A DNA stretch of 64,000 nt from Candidatus Bipolaricaulota bacterium (GTDB lineage: Bacteria > Bipolaricaulota > Bipolaricaulia > Bipolaricaulales > Bipolaricaulaceae), in the NCBI GenBank assembly GCA_025060415.1, contig JANXBT010000002.1, forward strand, positions 186,001 through 250,000, read 5' to 3'. Shown here piece after piece: positions 41,560 to 49,936 of this stretch. Made by a program: the position numbers and the translations under genes. Numbering within the stretch: position 1 is the stretch's first letter; every line of letters starts with the position of its first letter. The notes below the pieces were generated by a model. The model was given only the letters and a program-made list of their open reading frames with translations. It was not told where the DNA came from and did no database searches.

Positions 41560-42801
41560 ATGGACCTGGGGCAACCGGTTTTGGACAGGATCCTTGCGGA
41601 CACGGGCGGCACAAGGCCCCACTACGAACGCTACTGCATCACCGCCGTCCCCCACACCCTGGAGGAGGTGTTCGACCTGCGGCCCCCGCGCCCCGGCCTG
41701 CGCGAGGAGCTGGGCCTCCCCGAGGCCCCCGTGGTGGTGAGCGCGATCCTGGACGGGGTGGGCTACCGCCGCCTGGAGCTCCTGCGCGCCGAGGGCGCGG
41801 TCGATCTGCGCCCGTTCACGGAGGAGGGGGTCTACCTCCCCCTCACCTCGGTCTTCCCCACCACGACCACCGCGGCCCTGAGCAGCCTCGCCAGCGGGGA
41901 AAGCCCGGCGGTGCACGGGGTGTTGGGCTACCGCCTCTTCCGCCCGGAGCTGGGCGCGGTGGTGGACATGATCAAGCTGGCCCCGCCGGGCGGCCGCGAG
42001 AACGCCTGGGAAAAGCTGGGCCTGGAGCCCGAAAAGGTCCTGGCCGTGCCCACCCTCTACCAGCGCCTGGCCCTGGCCGGAATCCCCACCATCCTTTTTT
42101 TGCCCAAACACATCGCGGACTCCGGGCTCTCTAAAGCCCTGTACCAGGGGATTTCCCGCACCGTGGCCTTTCTCACCGCCTCGGACCTCCTCATGCACCT
42201 GCGGGAGGCCCTGAGCCGGATGGGCCGGGCCCTCCTCGCCGTGTACTGGCCGAGCACGGACTCCCTGGCCCACCTCTACGGCCCCCGCTCCGAGGCGTTC
42301 GCCCTGGAGCTGGCCCACATCCTTTCCGTCTTCGCCCGGCTCCTAGAGGGCGCCCCCCGCGACTTCCTCCTCCTCCTCACCTCCGACCACGGCTTCTACG
42401 AGGCTGATCCTGAGCGGGACATGGTGAACTGCGCGGCCCAGGCCGCCCTGCGCGAGGCCCTCCTCCTTCCGCCCGTGGGCGACCCCCGCGCCGCCTACCT
42501 CTACCTGCGGCGGGGTAAAGACGGCCTGGTGGAGCGGTTCTTCGCCGAGTTCTTCCCCGAGGACTTCGAGCTCCTCACCCCCGAGGAGGGGATCCGCCGC
42601 AAGCTCTGGGGCCTGGAGCCGCCCAAGCCCGAGGTGCGGGCCCTCCTTGGGGACCTCGTGGTGATCTCCAAGCGCCGGAAGTTCGTGCTTTGGCCCACCG
42701 AGGAGTTCAAGCTGCGCGGGCTCCACGGCGGCCTCACCGCCGAGGAGCTCTTTGTGCCTCTGCTGGTGCGCTACGTACGCAAGGGAGGAGCGCATGCCTG
42801 A
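41560..42801 (+). CDS. Type I phosphodiesterase/nucleotide pyrophosphatase-family protein
   Basis: Alkaline-phosphatase-fold hydrolase, 413 aa, no signal peptide. Metal ligands and nucleophile are visible: VVSAILDGVGYRR (first Asp), SVFPTTTTAALSSLASGE (threonine nucleophile region), WPSTDSLAHLYGP and LTSDHGFYEADP (Asp-His pair). The physiological phosphodiester or phosphonate substrate is unknown. Its stop overlaps the following cupin gene by 8 bp. Confidence 0.85.
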   Translation: MDLGQPVLDRILADTGGTRPHYERYCITAVPHTLEEVFDLRPPRPGLREELGLPEAPVVVSAILDGVGYRRLELLRAEGAVDLRPFTEEGVYLPLTSVFPTTTTAALSSLASGESPAVHGVLGYRLFRPELGAVVDMIKLAPPGGRENAWEKLGLEPEKVLAVPTLYQRLALAGIPTILFLPKHIADSGLSKALYQGISRTVAFLTASDLLMHLREALSRMGRALLAVYWPSTDSLAHLYGPRSEAFALELAHILSVFARLLEGAPRDFLLLLTSDHGFYEADPERDMVNCAAQAALREALLLPPVGDPRAAYLYLRRGKDGLVERFFAEFFPEDFELLTPEEGIRRKLWGLEPPKPEVRALLGDLVVISKRRKFVLWPTEEFKLRGLHGGLTAEELFVPLLVRYVRKGGAHA

Positions 42802-43147
42802 GGTGAAGCGGATCGAGGACGTCCCCGCCCTCGACGTCTCCGACGGAAAGGAGATCGTGGGGGTGCGCAAGAGGCTCCTCATCGGGCCCAAGGACGGGGC
42901 GCCCACGTTTGCCGTGCGCCTCTTCTCCGTGGCCCCCGGCGGCCATACCCCCGCCCACGCCCACCCCTACGAGCACGGGGTGCTCGTCCTGCGCGGGCAG
43001 GGCGAAGTGCTCACCCCCCAAGGGCCCAAGCCCATCGGCCCCGGCACGGTGGTGTTCGTCAAACCCTCGGAATTCCACGGCTTCCGCAACCCCGGCCCAG
43101 AACCCCTGGAGTTCGTGTGCATCGTCCCCGTGCACGTGGAAAGCTGA
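42794..43147 (+). CDS. Small cupin-domain protein
   Basis: A single cupin_2 barrel of 117 aa with the two metal-binding motifs: GHTPAHAHPYEHGVLVLRGQ, and later GPGTVVFVKPSEFHGFRNPG. Small cupins of this type are often metal-dependent isomerases or binding proteins; function here is not known. ATG 42794 follows GGGAGGAGCGC; the frame overlaps the phosphodiesterase gene and is followed by an exported-protein gene after 3 bp. Confidence 0.85.
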   Translation: MPEVKRIEDVPALDVSDGKEIVGVRKRLLIGPKDGAPTFAVRLFSVAPGGHTPAHAHPYEHGVLVLRGQGEVLTPQGPKPIGPGTVVFVKPSEFHGFRNPGPEPLEFVCIVPVHVES

Positions 43148-43150
43148 CCC

Positions 43151-43843
43151 ATGGACCTATGGAAGCTCCTCCTCCTCGCCCTGGTCACGGTGGGGGTGGT
43201 CCTCGTGCTCTCCCAGCCCCCGGAGCCCCCGCGGCTCCCCCCAGGCCCCCGGGTGGAGGAGGGCACCTACCGGGTCACCACGCCCCAGGGCGCCTGGGAG
43301 GAGCTGTTCGGCGTCTACCCCGTGGACCTGGGTTTCCGGGTGGTGTGCCTCGCCCACCAAGGGGGGAGGGTCCTTTGGGAGGCCGAGCTCCTCTACGACC
43401 CTCATTGGCAGCCGCTTGCGGGCACGCTCACCCGGCGCGCCCCTGAAGAGGTCCGCTACCTTTACGCCTTCACGGGGACGGAGGTCCAGGTGCGGGTGCA
43501 GCGGGGTCCCCGGGAGAGCGCGCGCACCCTAGCCGTCCCCGAAGGAACGCTCCTTTGGGAGCCGGAGGTGCTCGGGGTTTGGTACGCCCTCCTGCGGGCC
43601 GTCCCCCGCGCCGGGAGCTTCCCGGCCTTCGCGAGCCAGGCCCTCCGCACCTACACCGGGCGGATCGACGCCGGCCAAGAGGTCCAGCTCCGGGCCCTGG
43701 GCCGGGTCGTTCCCGCCACCCGGCGCGAGCTCCTCCTCGACGGGGAAAGGTTCGAGGTGTTCCTGCAGGGCGACCTTCTCCTGGGGGTGCGGGGCGCGCG
43801 CTTCTCCGCCCACCTCGTGGAGGTGCTGCCCGAGGGGCTTTAG
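43151..43843 (+). CDS. Membrane-anchored protein of unknown function
   Basis: A 230-aa protein with an uncleaved-looking N-terminal helix (LWKLLLLALVTVGVVLVLSQ), a proline-rich linker (PPEPPRLPPGPR) and a beta-rich extracytoplasmic domain. No family recognised. It lies 3 bp after the cupin gene and ends with a 4-bp convergent overlap with the ricT-like gene. Confidence 0.55.
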   Translation: MDLWKLLLLALVTVGVVLVLSQPPEPPRLPPGPRVEEGTYRVTTPQGAWEELFGVYPVDLGFRVVCLAHQGGRVLWEAELLYDPHWQPLAGTLTRRAPEEVRYLYAFTGTEVQVRVQRGPRESARTLAVPEGTLLWEPEVLGVWYALLRAVPRAGSFPAFASQALRTYTGRIDAGQEVQLRALGRVVPATRRELLLDGERFEVFLQGDLLLGVRGARFSAHLVEVLPEGL

Positions 43844-44640
43844 AGGTGGCGGCGGAGCTCGTCCCAGGGGACCTCCGTGCGCGTGCCGTCGGCCCACTCG
43901 ATCTGGGCCGTGCGCAGAAAGACGTTGTGGGCCAGGATCTTCCCCCGCCGGCCCTCCACCTCCACCCGCTTGCCCGGCTCGGGAAGCCCCTGCAGCTGGT
44001 CCACGTAGAAGTCCCGCTCGTAGGCTAGGCAGCACTTGAGCCGGCCGCAGGCGCCGGTGAGCCGCTCGGGGTTCACAAAGAGCTGCTGCTCGAAGGCGAA
44101 CTCCAGGGGGATGGGCTGGAGGCGGGTAAGGAAGGTGCGGCAGCAGAGGGGGCGGCCGCAGGGCCCCACAAGCCCCAGGAGCCGGGCCTCGTCCCGCGGC
44201 CCCAGCTGGCGCAGTTCCACCCGCACCCTGAGGGCCGCCTCCAGGTCCTTGAGGAACTTGCGGAAGTCCACGCGCTCCGGGGCGCAGAAGTAGAGGCGCA
44301 AAAAGGAGCGCCGCAGGTCGAGTTCACCCCCCTTGAACCGCAGGGGGAGCCCGGCCCCTTTCGCCAGCTCCTGGGCCCGGGCCCGGAGGTCCTCCACCTC
44401 CCGTTCCCGCTCCTGGTGGGCGGCGAGGTCCTCGGGGGCGGCCTTCCGCAGGAGGCGGCCGGCCGGCTCCGCCGGCTCTGCCAAGGGCGAGCGCAGGACC
44501 CGCACGAGCCAGAGGCCCCGCCCGTCGTCCTCCACCCAGATTTGGCCGGGCATGCCCACCGCCCCGGCCCAGGCCGCGGCGTGCACCTCCAGCCACGGCC
44601 CCAGCCGCCGCACCAGGGCCTTCAGCCCCTCCTCGGCCAA
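43840..44640 (-). CDS. PSP1-domain protein, RicT/YaaT-like
   Basis: A 266-aa protein with the PSP1 C-terminal domain: RVDFRKFLKDLEAALRVRVE, ELRQLGPRDEARLLGLVGPC, GRPLCCRTFL and ERLTGACGRLKCCLAYERDF. The clustered cysteines match the iron-sulphur ligands of Bacillus RicT, part of the RicAFT complex that acts on RNA processing with RNase Y; rny is present in this window. The start is TTG 44640, overlapping the holB end by 19 bp; downstream GTGs exist, so the N-terminus is uncertain. The holB-ricT order is as in Bacillus. Confidence 0.8.
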   Translation of the reverse strand: MAEEGLKALVRRLGPWLEVHAAAWAGAVGMPGQIWVEDDGRGLWLVRVLRSPLAEPAEPAGRLLRKAAPEDLAAHQEREREVEDLRARAQELAKGAGLPLRFKGGELDLRRSFLRLYFCAPERVDFRKFLKDLEAALRVRVELRQLGPRDEARLLGLVGPCGRPLCCRTFLTRLQPIPLEFAFEQQLFVNPERLTGACGRLKCCLAYERDFYVDQLQGLPEPGKRVEVEGRRGKILAHNVFLRTAQIEWADGTRTEVPWDELRRHL

Positions 44641-45473
44641 AGGAGCACCCCCTCCAGAAGGAGGCGGGGGTTGGCGTTGGCCTCAAGCTCCCCGCGCGCC
44701 AACAGGGCCCGCCGCGCCCACCCCACCCGCTCCGGCGCCCGCCGGGCCTGGGCGCACAACACCCCCGCCAGCTCCTGCAGCACCTCCCGCACCGCCCGGG
44801 AGCGGGAAAGGATCTCCGCCGCCTCCAGCACGCGGTGGGCCGGGGAAGCCTGCACCTTCTCCAGGAAGGCCTCGGCGAAGGCCCGCCGCCGCAGGGGGTC
44901 CAGGACCTCGCCGGGCAAGCGCTCCGCCAGCTCCCGAAGCCCCAGCCCCCGCGCCTCCGCCTGGACCTGAGCCCACTCTCCCCACACGTCGCGCTTGGCT
45001 TCCACAAACGCCAAGGCCTCCTCCTCGCGCTCCGCCGTGAGGTCCAAAAGGAAGGCGATTTCTTGAGGGGTGTAGCCGGCCCGGGCGAGGGACGAGCCCA
45101 GCAGGTCCCGGGGCGGGAGGGCCCAGCGCAGCGCGCAGCGGGACCTCACGGTGGGCAGGACCCGATCCGGCGCTTCCCCGTGGAGGAGGACGGCGAGGTA
45201 CGGCGGGGTCTCCTCCAGGAGCTTGAGGAGGGCATTGGCGGCCTCGGGGGTGAGGCGTTCCGCCGGCCCGAGGAGGGCCACGCGCACCCCCCCGCCCACC
45301 GGCCCGTACCGCGCCCAAAGGATGAGCTCCCGCACCTGGTCGATCCCCAACGCGCGCTCGCCCTCCAGGGCCAGGAAGTCGGGGGAGCGGCGGGCGGATT
45401 GTCCCAAGAGCTCCTGGGCCCGCAGTTGGGCGGCCAGGCGCGCCCCCACCCCACAGAAGAGCTCGGGAATCAT
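44622..45473 (-). CDS. holB: DNA polymerase III delta-prime-like subunit (reduced)
   Basis: A clamp-loader subunit homologue of 283 aa. The family order is LGIDQVRELILWARYGPVGG, VALLGPAERLTPEAANALLK with LLEETPP, and TVRSRCALRWALP. The N-terminus is short: there is no Walker A (GxxxxGK) and no four-cysteine zinc module, so it looks like a delta-prime that has lost its ATP-binding segment. Its ATG lies six bases after TAACCT. It is co-transcribed with ricT and divergent from the histidine kinase gene. Confidence 0.8.
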   Translation of the reverse strand: MIPELFCGVGARLAAQLRAQELLGQSARRSPDFLALEGERALGIDQVRELILWARYGPVGGGVRVALLGPAERLTPEAANALLKLLEETPPYLAVLLHGEAPDRVLPTVRSRCALRWALPPRDLLGSSLARAGYTPQEIAFLLDLTAEREEEALAFVEAKRDVWGEWAQVQAEARGLGLRELAERLPGEVLDPLRRRAFAEAFLEKVQASPAHRVLEAAEILSRSRAVREVLQELAGVLCAQARRAPERVGWARRALLARGELEANANPRLLLEGVLLWPRRG

Positions 45474-45479
45474 CGGAAG

Positions 45480-45485
45480 AGGTTA
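45480..45485 (-). promoter_or_regulatory. -10-like box of holB (leaderless)
   Basis: TAACCT on the minus strand ends six bases before ATG 45473, without a ribosome site between. Confidence 0.4.
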
Positions 45486-45521
45486 CGGCCCCACCCCCTG
45501 GCCGCACAACCTCCGCCGCAC

Positions 45522-45527
45522 TATCCT
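45522..45527 (+). promoter_or_regulatory. -10-like box of the histidine kinase gene (leaderless)
   Basis: TATCCT ends six bases before ATG 45534. The intervening GGAAGG is too close to the ATG to be a normal ribosome site. Confidence 0.4.
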
Positions 45528-45533
45528 GGAAGG

Positions 45534-46811
45534 ATGCGCGAGGAGAGGCTTCAGGAAACCCGGGCCATCATCGAGCGCACGATCCTCGTGCGGCGCATCA
45601 CGCTCGGCGCGTTCTGCCTCATCGCCCTCGCCGTCCTCGGCTTCCCCCGCTTCCCCTTCAACCCCCTGTTCACCGTGCCCTTCGCCTGGCTCCTTTTGAC
45701 CTTCCCCTTCGGCTGGCTCATCCGGAGGCCCAGGGACGTGCGCGCCCTCCACCACGTGCACGCGGCCTTCCTCGCCGCGGAGGCCGTGCTCATCACCTAC
45801 CTGGTGCACCGCCTGGGCGGCGTGGCCTGGGTGGGGGTGCTCTTCTACCTCTTCACCGTGATGTACGCCAACTTCTTCCTGCCCAAGTTCGCGGGCTACG
45901 TGGTCACGGCCCTGGCCGTGGGCGGCTACGCCCTGGTGGCCCTGCTCCAGTACTTTGGGATCCTGCCCCACGTCTCGCCCTTCGCGGGGGAAGGCCCGCC
46001 CCACCGGGACCTCGTGTACGTGTTGGCCACGATCCTCGTGGGCGGGGTGGGCTTCTACAGCATCCTGGCCTTCACCGTGCGGGCCTTCGCCGGCCTCTAT
46101 GAGCGCAAGAATTGGGAGCTTCTCCGGCGGGAGCGGGCGCTGGCCCGGCTCTCCGCCAAGCTCCTCACCGCCCAGGAGGAGGAGCGGCGGCGGATCGCCC
46201 GCAGGATCCACGACGAGGTGGGGCAGGTTTTGGCCGCGGCCCGCTGGGCCCTGGCCGCCGGGGAAACCAAAGAGGCGGAGAAACTCTTGGCCCAGGGGAT
46301 CGAGGCCCTGCGAGACCTCGCCCGGGAGCTGCGGCCGCCCCTTCTGGACGAGGCCGGCCTCGCCCCCGCCCTCCGCCGGCTCCTCGCCAACCTCGAGGCC
46401 ACGGGCCTGACCGTCCACGCGGAGCTCGAGGAGGGCCGCTATCCGGAGCTTGTGGAGACCGCGGCCTTCCGGGTGATCCAGGAGGCCCTGGAGAACGTGC
46501 GGCGCCACGCCCAGGCCCGGCACGTGTGGGTGCGGCTGGAAGAGGAAAACGGGTGGCTGGTGGGCGAGGTGCGGGACGACGGCCGCGGGTTCGACCCCGC
46601 CCAAACCCCGCCGGGGCTCGGCCTCTCGGGCATGCGGGAGTGGGTGGAGCTGTTGGGGGGGACCCTCGCCCTGCGCGCCCGCCCCGGGCAGGGAACCCAC
46701 GTGACCTTCCGCCTCCCGTGCGCCCCCTCCCCGCCGCGGACGGATACTATCCGCGATGGCCAGGGTGCTGGTGGCCGACGACCACCCCGTGGTGCGGGAG
46801 GGGCTGCGTAA
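45534..46811 (+). CDS. NarL-type membrane sensor histidine kinase
   Basis: A 425-aa sensor with five or six transmembrane helices in residues 20-185 and no large extracytoplasmic domain, which suggests sensing within or near the membrane. The cytoplasmic part has a HisKA_3 dimerisation helix (EEERRRIARRIHDEVGQVLA, His226) and a HATPase domain with an N box (QEALENVRRHA), G1 DDGRGF (348-353) and G2 GLGLSGM. The last 19 codons overlap the response regulator gene and are probably disordered. It heads the hopanoid operon, so it may report membrane state. Confidence 0.85.
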   Translation: MREERLQETRAIIERTILVRRITLGAFCLIALAVLGFPRFPFNPLFTVPFAWLLLTFPFGWLIRRPRDVRALHHVHAAFLAAEAVLITYLVHRLGGVAWVGVLFYLFTVMYANFFLPKFAGYVVTALAVGGYALVALLQYFGILPHVSPFAGEGPPHRDLVYVLATILVGGVGFYSILAFTVRAFAGLYERKNWELLRRERALARLSAKLLTAQEEERRRIARRIHDEVGQVLAAARWALAAGETKEAEKLLAQGIEALRDLARELRPPLLDEAGLAPALRRLLANLEATGLTVHAELEEGRYPELVETAAFRVIQEALENVRRHAQARHVWVRLEEENGWLVGEVRDDGRGFDPAQTPPGLGLSGMREWVELLGGTLALRARPGQGTHVTFRLPCAPSPPRTDTIRDGQGAGGRRPPRGAGGAA

Positions 46812-47352
46812 GCTCTTCGCCCGCGCGGGGTTCCGCGTGGTGGCCGAGGCCCAAACCGGGGAGGAGGCCCAGGAGAAGGCGGCGGCGCTGCGCCCGGACC
46901 TGGTGGTGTGGGACCTGGTCATGCCGGGAGGCGGCCTTCAGGGCTTGCAGGGGCTCAGGCAGCGCTGCCCGGAAGCGAAGGTCCTGGTCATCACCGCCCT
47001 TGCGGCGCCCACCCTGGCCCAGGAGGCCGTGCGGGCCGGCGCCCACGGCCTGGTGGCCAAGACCGCCAACCCCGAGGAGATCCTGGCCGCCGCCCACGCC
47101 GTCCTCCGCGGCGAGCTCTTCCTCCCCAAGGAGACCCCGCTCACCGGCCGCGAGCAGGAGGTCCTCCACCTCCTCGGCCAGGGGCTGCGCCTGGGGGAGA
47201 TCGCGGAAAGGCTCCAGATCTCCGCGAAGACGGTGGAGTCCCACCTGGAGAACCTGAAGGCGAAGCTGGGGTGCCGATCGGTGCCGGAGCTCCGGGCCCT
47301 GGCCCTCCGCCTCCGAACTCCTACGGATTCCCCATCCCCTCCGGGAGCCTGA
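46756..47352 (+). CDS. NarL/FixJ-type response regulator 1
   Basis: A 198-aa regulator: receiver domain with acidic pair ADDHP, phospho-acceptor Asp53 (VVWDLVMP) and conserved lysine (VAKTANP), plus a LuxR-type helix-turn-helix (LTGREQEVLHLLGQGLRLGE, then TVESHLENLKAKLG). Presumed partner of the upstream kinase. Its ATG lies inside the kinase gene, which ends 56 bp later in another frame. Confidence 0.88.
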   Translation: MARVLVADDHPVVREGLRKLFARAGFRVVAEAQTGEEAQEKAAALRPDLVVWDLVMPGGGLQGLQGLRQRCPEAKVLVITALAAPTLAQEAVRAGAHGLVAKTANPEEILAAAHAVLRGELFLPKETPLTGREQEVLHLLGQGLRLGEIAERLQISAKTVESHLENLKAKLGCRSVPELRALALRLRTPTDSPSPPGA

Positions 47353-47356
47353 CCGC

Positions 47357-47362
47357 TAGGAT
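47357..47362 (+). promoter_or_regulatory. -10-like box upstream of response regulator 2
   Basis: TAGGAT ends eight bases before GTG 47371, in the short gap between the two regulator genes. It could give the second regulator and the hopanoid genes a separate start. Confidence 0.35.
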
Positions 47363-47370
47363 GGGGGACC

Positions 47371-47973
47371 GTGCGCGTCCTTGTGGTGGATGACCACCCG
47401 GTGGTGCGGGAGGGGCTCAAGGCCCTCCTGAGCCGGGCGGGGTTTTTGGTAGTGGGCGAGGCGGCGGAGGCCGCGCAGGCCCTGGAGGTGGCCGCCCGGG
47501 CCCGGCCGGAGCTGGCCGTGGTGGACGTGGCCCTGCCCGGCGTCTCCGGCCTGGAGCTCTGCCGCCGGCTCCGCCGCCGCTTCCCGGAGATGAAGGTGGT
47601 GCTCCTTTCCATGTTCGACGAGCCGGAGTGGCGGGCGGAGGCGGCCCGGGCCGGCGCTTCCGCCTACGTCCTCAAGGACGCCCCGCCGGAGGAGTTCCTG
47701 GCCGCGCTGCGCCGCGTGGCCCAGGGCGAACGCCTCCTCCCGGAAGCCGCGCCCTCCCTGCCCCTCACGGAGCGGGAACGGGAAGTGGTGCGCCTCCTCG
47801 CCCAGGGCAAAAGGACCCCGGAGATCGCCGCGCTCCTCTCCCGCTCGGTGACGACGATCCGCTCCCACAAGGCCTCCGCCATGCGGAAGCTGGGGGTGCG
47901 CACCACCCGGGAGCTCGTGCAGGCCGCGGTGCGGCTGGGCCTCGTGCCCACCCTGAACCTCCCCCAGCCATGA
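47371..47973 (+). CDS. NarL/FixJ-type response regulator 2
   Basis: A 200-aa paralogue of the preceding regulator. Receiver Asp52 (VVDVALPG), acidic pair VDDHP, lysine in VLKDAPPEE; LuxR-type output domain LTEREREVVRLLAQGKRTPE, then SHKASAMRKLGVRTTREL. It may respond to the same kinase. GTG start without a strong ribosome site; the stop overlaps the prenyl synthase ATG by 4 bp, so it is coupled to the hopanoid genes. Confidence 0.87.
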   Translation: MRVLVVDDHPVVREGLKALLSRAGFLVVGEAAEAAQALEVAARARPELAVVDVALPGVSGLELCRRLRRRFPEMKVVLLSMFDEPEWRAEAARAGASAYVLKDAPPEEFLAALRRVAQGERLLPEAAPSLPLTEREREVVRLLAQGKRTPEIAALLSRSVTTIRSHKASAMRKLGVRTTRELVQAAVRLGLVPTLNLPQP

Positions 47974-48944
47974 AGGCCCTGGAGCGCTACCGCCCGCGCA
48001 TCGCGGAGGGGCTGCGGCGTGCGGCCGAGCTCGATGGCCCCCTTGGGATCCTCGTGCGTTACCCCTTGGGCCTGGCCGAAGCCGACGGGGCGCCCGGCCC
48101 AGGGATCGGCGGGAAGCTCCTCCGGCCCTCCCTCGTCCTCTTCTCCTGCGAGGCCTTGGGCGGGGAGGTGGAGCGGGCCCTGCCCTTAGCCGTGGCCCTG
48201 GAGCTCGTCCACAACTTCTCCTTGGTCCACGACGACATCCAGGATGGGGACGAGCTTCGGCGGGGGAGGCCCACGGCCTGGAAGGCCTTTGGCGTGGGCC
48301 AGGCCATCAACGCCGGCGATGCCCTCCTCGTGCTGGCCCTGCGGGTGGCCCTGGCGGCCGAGCTCCCGCCTCCGGCCAAGCTCCAGGCCCAAGAGATCCT
48401 GACCTCCGCCACGCTGGCCATGCTCGAGGGCCAGGTTTTGGACCTCGCCGCGGAGGGCCAGCCCCTCGACGTGGCGGGGTACCTGCGCATGGCCCGGCGG
48501 AAGACCGGGGCTCTTCTGGGCGCGGCCTTCGCCCTCGGGGCCCTCGCCGCCGGAAGGCCCGACCTCCAGCGGACCTCCCAAGCGCTGGGCGAGGAGCTCG
48601 GCCTCGCCTTCCAGATCACCGACGACCTTCTAGGGATCTGGGGCGACCCTCAAAAGACGGGGAAGCCCGTGGGCGGCGACCTCCTGCGCCGGAAGCGCTC
48701 CTTCCCCGTGAGCTTTGCCCTGGAGCGGGATCCCGCGCTGGCGCCGCTCCTTTCCGCGCCGGAGGCGCACCTTGGGGCCATCCTCGCCCGCCTGGAGGCC
48801 GTGGGGGCGCGGGCCGCGGCCCAGGCGGAGGCGGAGCGGCACCTGCGGGCGGCGGAGGGGCTGGCCCGGGAGCTCCCCTGGCCGGGCTGGGCCCGCGCCG
48901 CCTTCGCCGAGCTCCTCGCCTTCCTCGCCACCCGGGAGGCCTGA
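47970..48944 (+). CDS. Polyprenyl diphosphate synthase (farnesyl/geranylgeranyl type)
   Basis: Condenses isopentenyl diphosphate with allylic diphosphates, 324 aa. The first Asp-rich motif is VHDDIQDGDELRRGRPTAWK and the second is FQITDDLLGIWGDPQKTGKP. The region before the first motif (ALELVHNFSL) lacks a bulky residue at the position five before it, compatible with C15-C20 product. Its place between the regulators and hpnH, with ispG and ispH in the same operon, points to supply of farnesyl diphosphate for squalene. Confidence 0.9.
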   Translation: MKALERYRPRIAEGLRRAAELDGPLGILVRYPLGLAEADGAPGPGIGGKLLRPSLVLFSCEALGGEVERALPLAVALELVHNFSLVHDDIQDGDELRRGRPTAWKAFGVGQAINAGDALLVLALRVALAAELPPPAKLQAQEILTSATLAMLEGQVLDLAAEGQPLDVAGYLRMARRKTGALLGAAFALGALAAGRPDLQRTSQALGEELGLAFQITDDLLGIWGDPQKTGKPVGGDLLRRKRSFPVSFALERDPALAPLLSAPEAHLGAILARLEAVGARAAAQAEAERHLRAAEGLARELPWPGWARAAFAELLAFLATREA

Positions 48945-49936
48945 TGGGACGCCCCCTCGCCCTCACCCTGGAGCTCGCCCGCTACCTCCTCCCCCGCCGG
49001 AGGTGGCCGGAAAAGGGAAAGCTTTTCCCCATCGTCCTCATGCTGGAGCCCCTGGAGGCCTGCAACCTGCGCTGCGCGGGCTGCGGCCGGGTCCGGGAGT
49101 ACCGGGAGGTCATGGACCGGCGCCTCGCCGTGGACGAGGCCCTCCGGGCCGCGGAGAGCGCAGGCGCGCCCGTGGTCTCCCTCTCCGGGGGCGAACCCCT
49201 CCTCCACCCGGGGATCGCCGACCTCGTACGGGGCCTGATCGAGCAGAGGCGCTGGGTGTACCTCTGCACCAACGGCCTCCTCCTGCGGGAAAAGCTTGAG
49301 CAATTCCCGCGCCACAAGCGGCTGTGCTTTGTGGTGCACCTGGACGGGACGGAGGGGGTGCACGACGCCGTGGCCGGCCGGCCCGGCGTGTTCCGCGAAG
49401 CCCTGGCGGCCATCCGCGAGGCCCTCGCCCGCGGCTACCGCGTGGCCACCAACACCACCGTGTTCCACGGCTCGGACGTGGAGGACCTCCGCCGGCTCTT
49501 CCGCACCCTCACCGACCTCGGCGTGGAGGGGCTCATGATCTCCCCCGGCTACGCCTATGAGTCCGTGCCCGAACGGGAACTCTTCTTGCGGCGCGAGGAG
49601 GCCATCCGGGTCTTCCGCGCCCTCCTGGCGGGGAAGAACGGCTTCCGCTTCTACGACAACCCCCTGTTCCTCGATTTCCTTCAGGGGAAGCGGGCGTACC
49701 GGGAGTGCGCGGCCTGGGCCGTCCCCACCTACACCGTGCTGGGCTGGCGCGTCCCCTGCTACCTCATCGCCGACTGCCACACCCAAGATCTTCGGGAGGT
49801 GCTGGACCCCGCGCTGTGGCGGCGCTACGGTCCGGGGCGGGACCCGCGCTGTGCGGGGTGCATGCTCCACGCAGGGTTCGAGCCCCAAAGCGTCTTGGAG
49901 GCGGTGAACCGGCCATGGGCGCTCCTCCGGAGGTGA
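48944..49936 (+). CDS. hpnH: Adenosyl-hopene transferase HpnH (radical SAM)
   Basis: Radical SAM enzyme attaching 5'-deoxyadenosyl to diploptene, the first step of extended C35 hopanoid side-chain formation. The 330-aa protein has the cluster motif EACNLRCAGCG (Cys40, Cys44, Cys47), SLSGGEPLLHPGI, and a C-terminal cysteine region around DPRCAGCMLHAGFEP that matches the HpnH family. The TGATG junction couples it to the prenyl synthase gene. Identification rests on the motif and on the squalene-hopene cyclase two genes downstream. Confidence 0.88.
   Translation: MGRPLALTLELARYLLPRRRWPEKGKLFPIVLMLEPLEACNLRCAGCGRVREYREVMDRRLAVDEALRAAESAGAPVVSLSGGEPLLHPGIADLVRGLIEQRRWVYLCTNGLLLREKLEQFPRHKRLCFVVHLDGTEGVHDAVAGRPGVFREALAAIREALARGYRVATNTTVFHGSDVEDLRRLFRTLTDLGVEGLMISPGYAYESVPERELFLRREEAIRVFRALLAGKNGFRFYDNPLFLDFLQGKRAYRECAAWAVPTYTVLGWRVPCYLIADCHTQDLREVLDPALWRRYGPGRDPRCAGCMLHAGFEPQSVLEAVNRPWALLRR

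Noticed and set aside
46745-46750. TACTAT five bases before the first response regulator ATG as another leaderless promoter
   Set aside because: It lies inside the histidine kinase coding region and the 5-bp spacing is slightly shorter than at other sites; it could be coincidence, so it was not counted.
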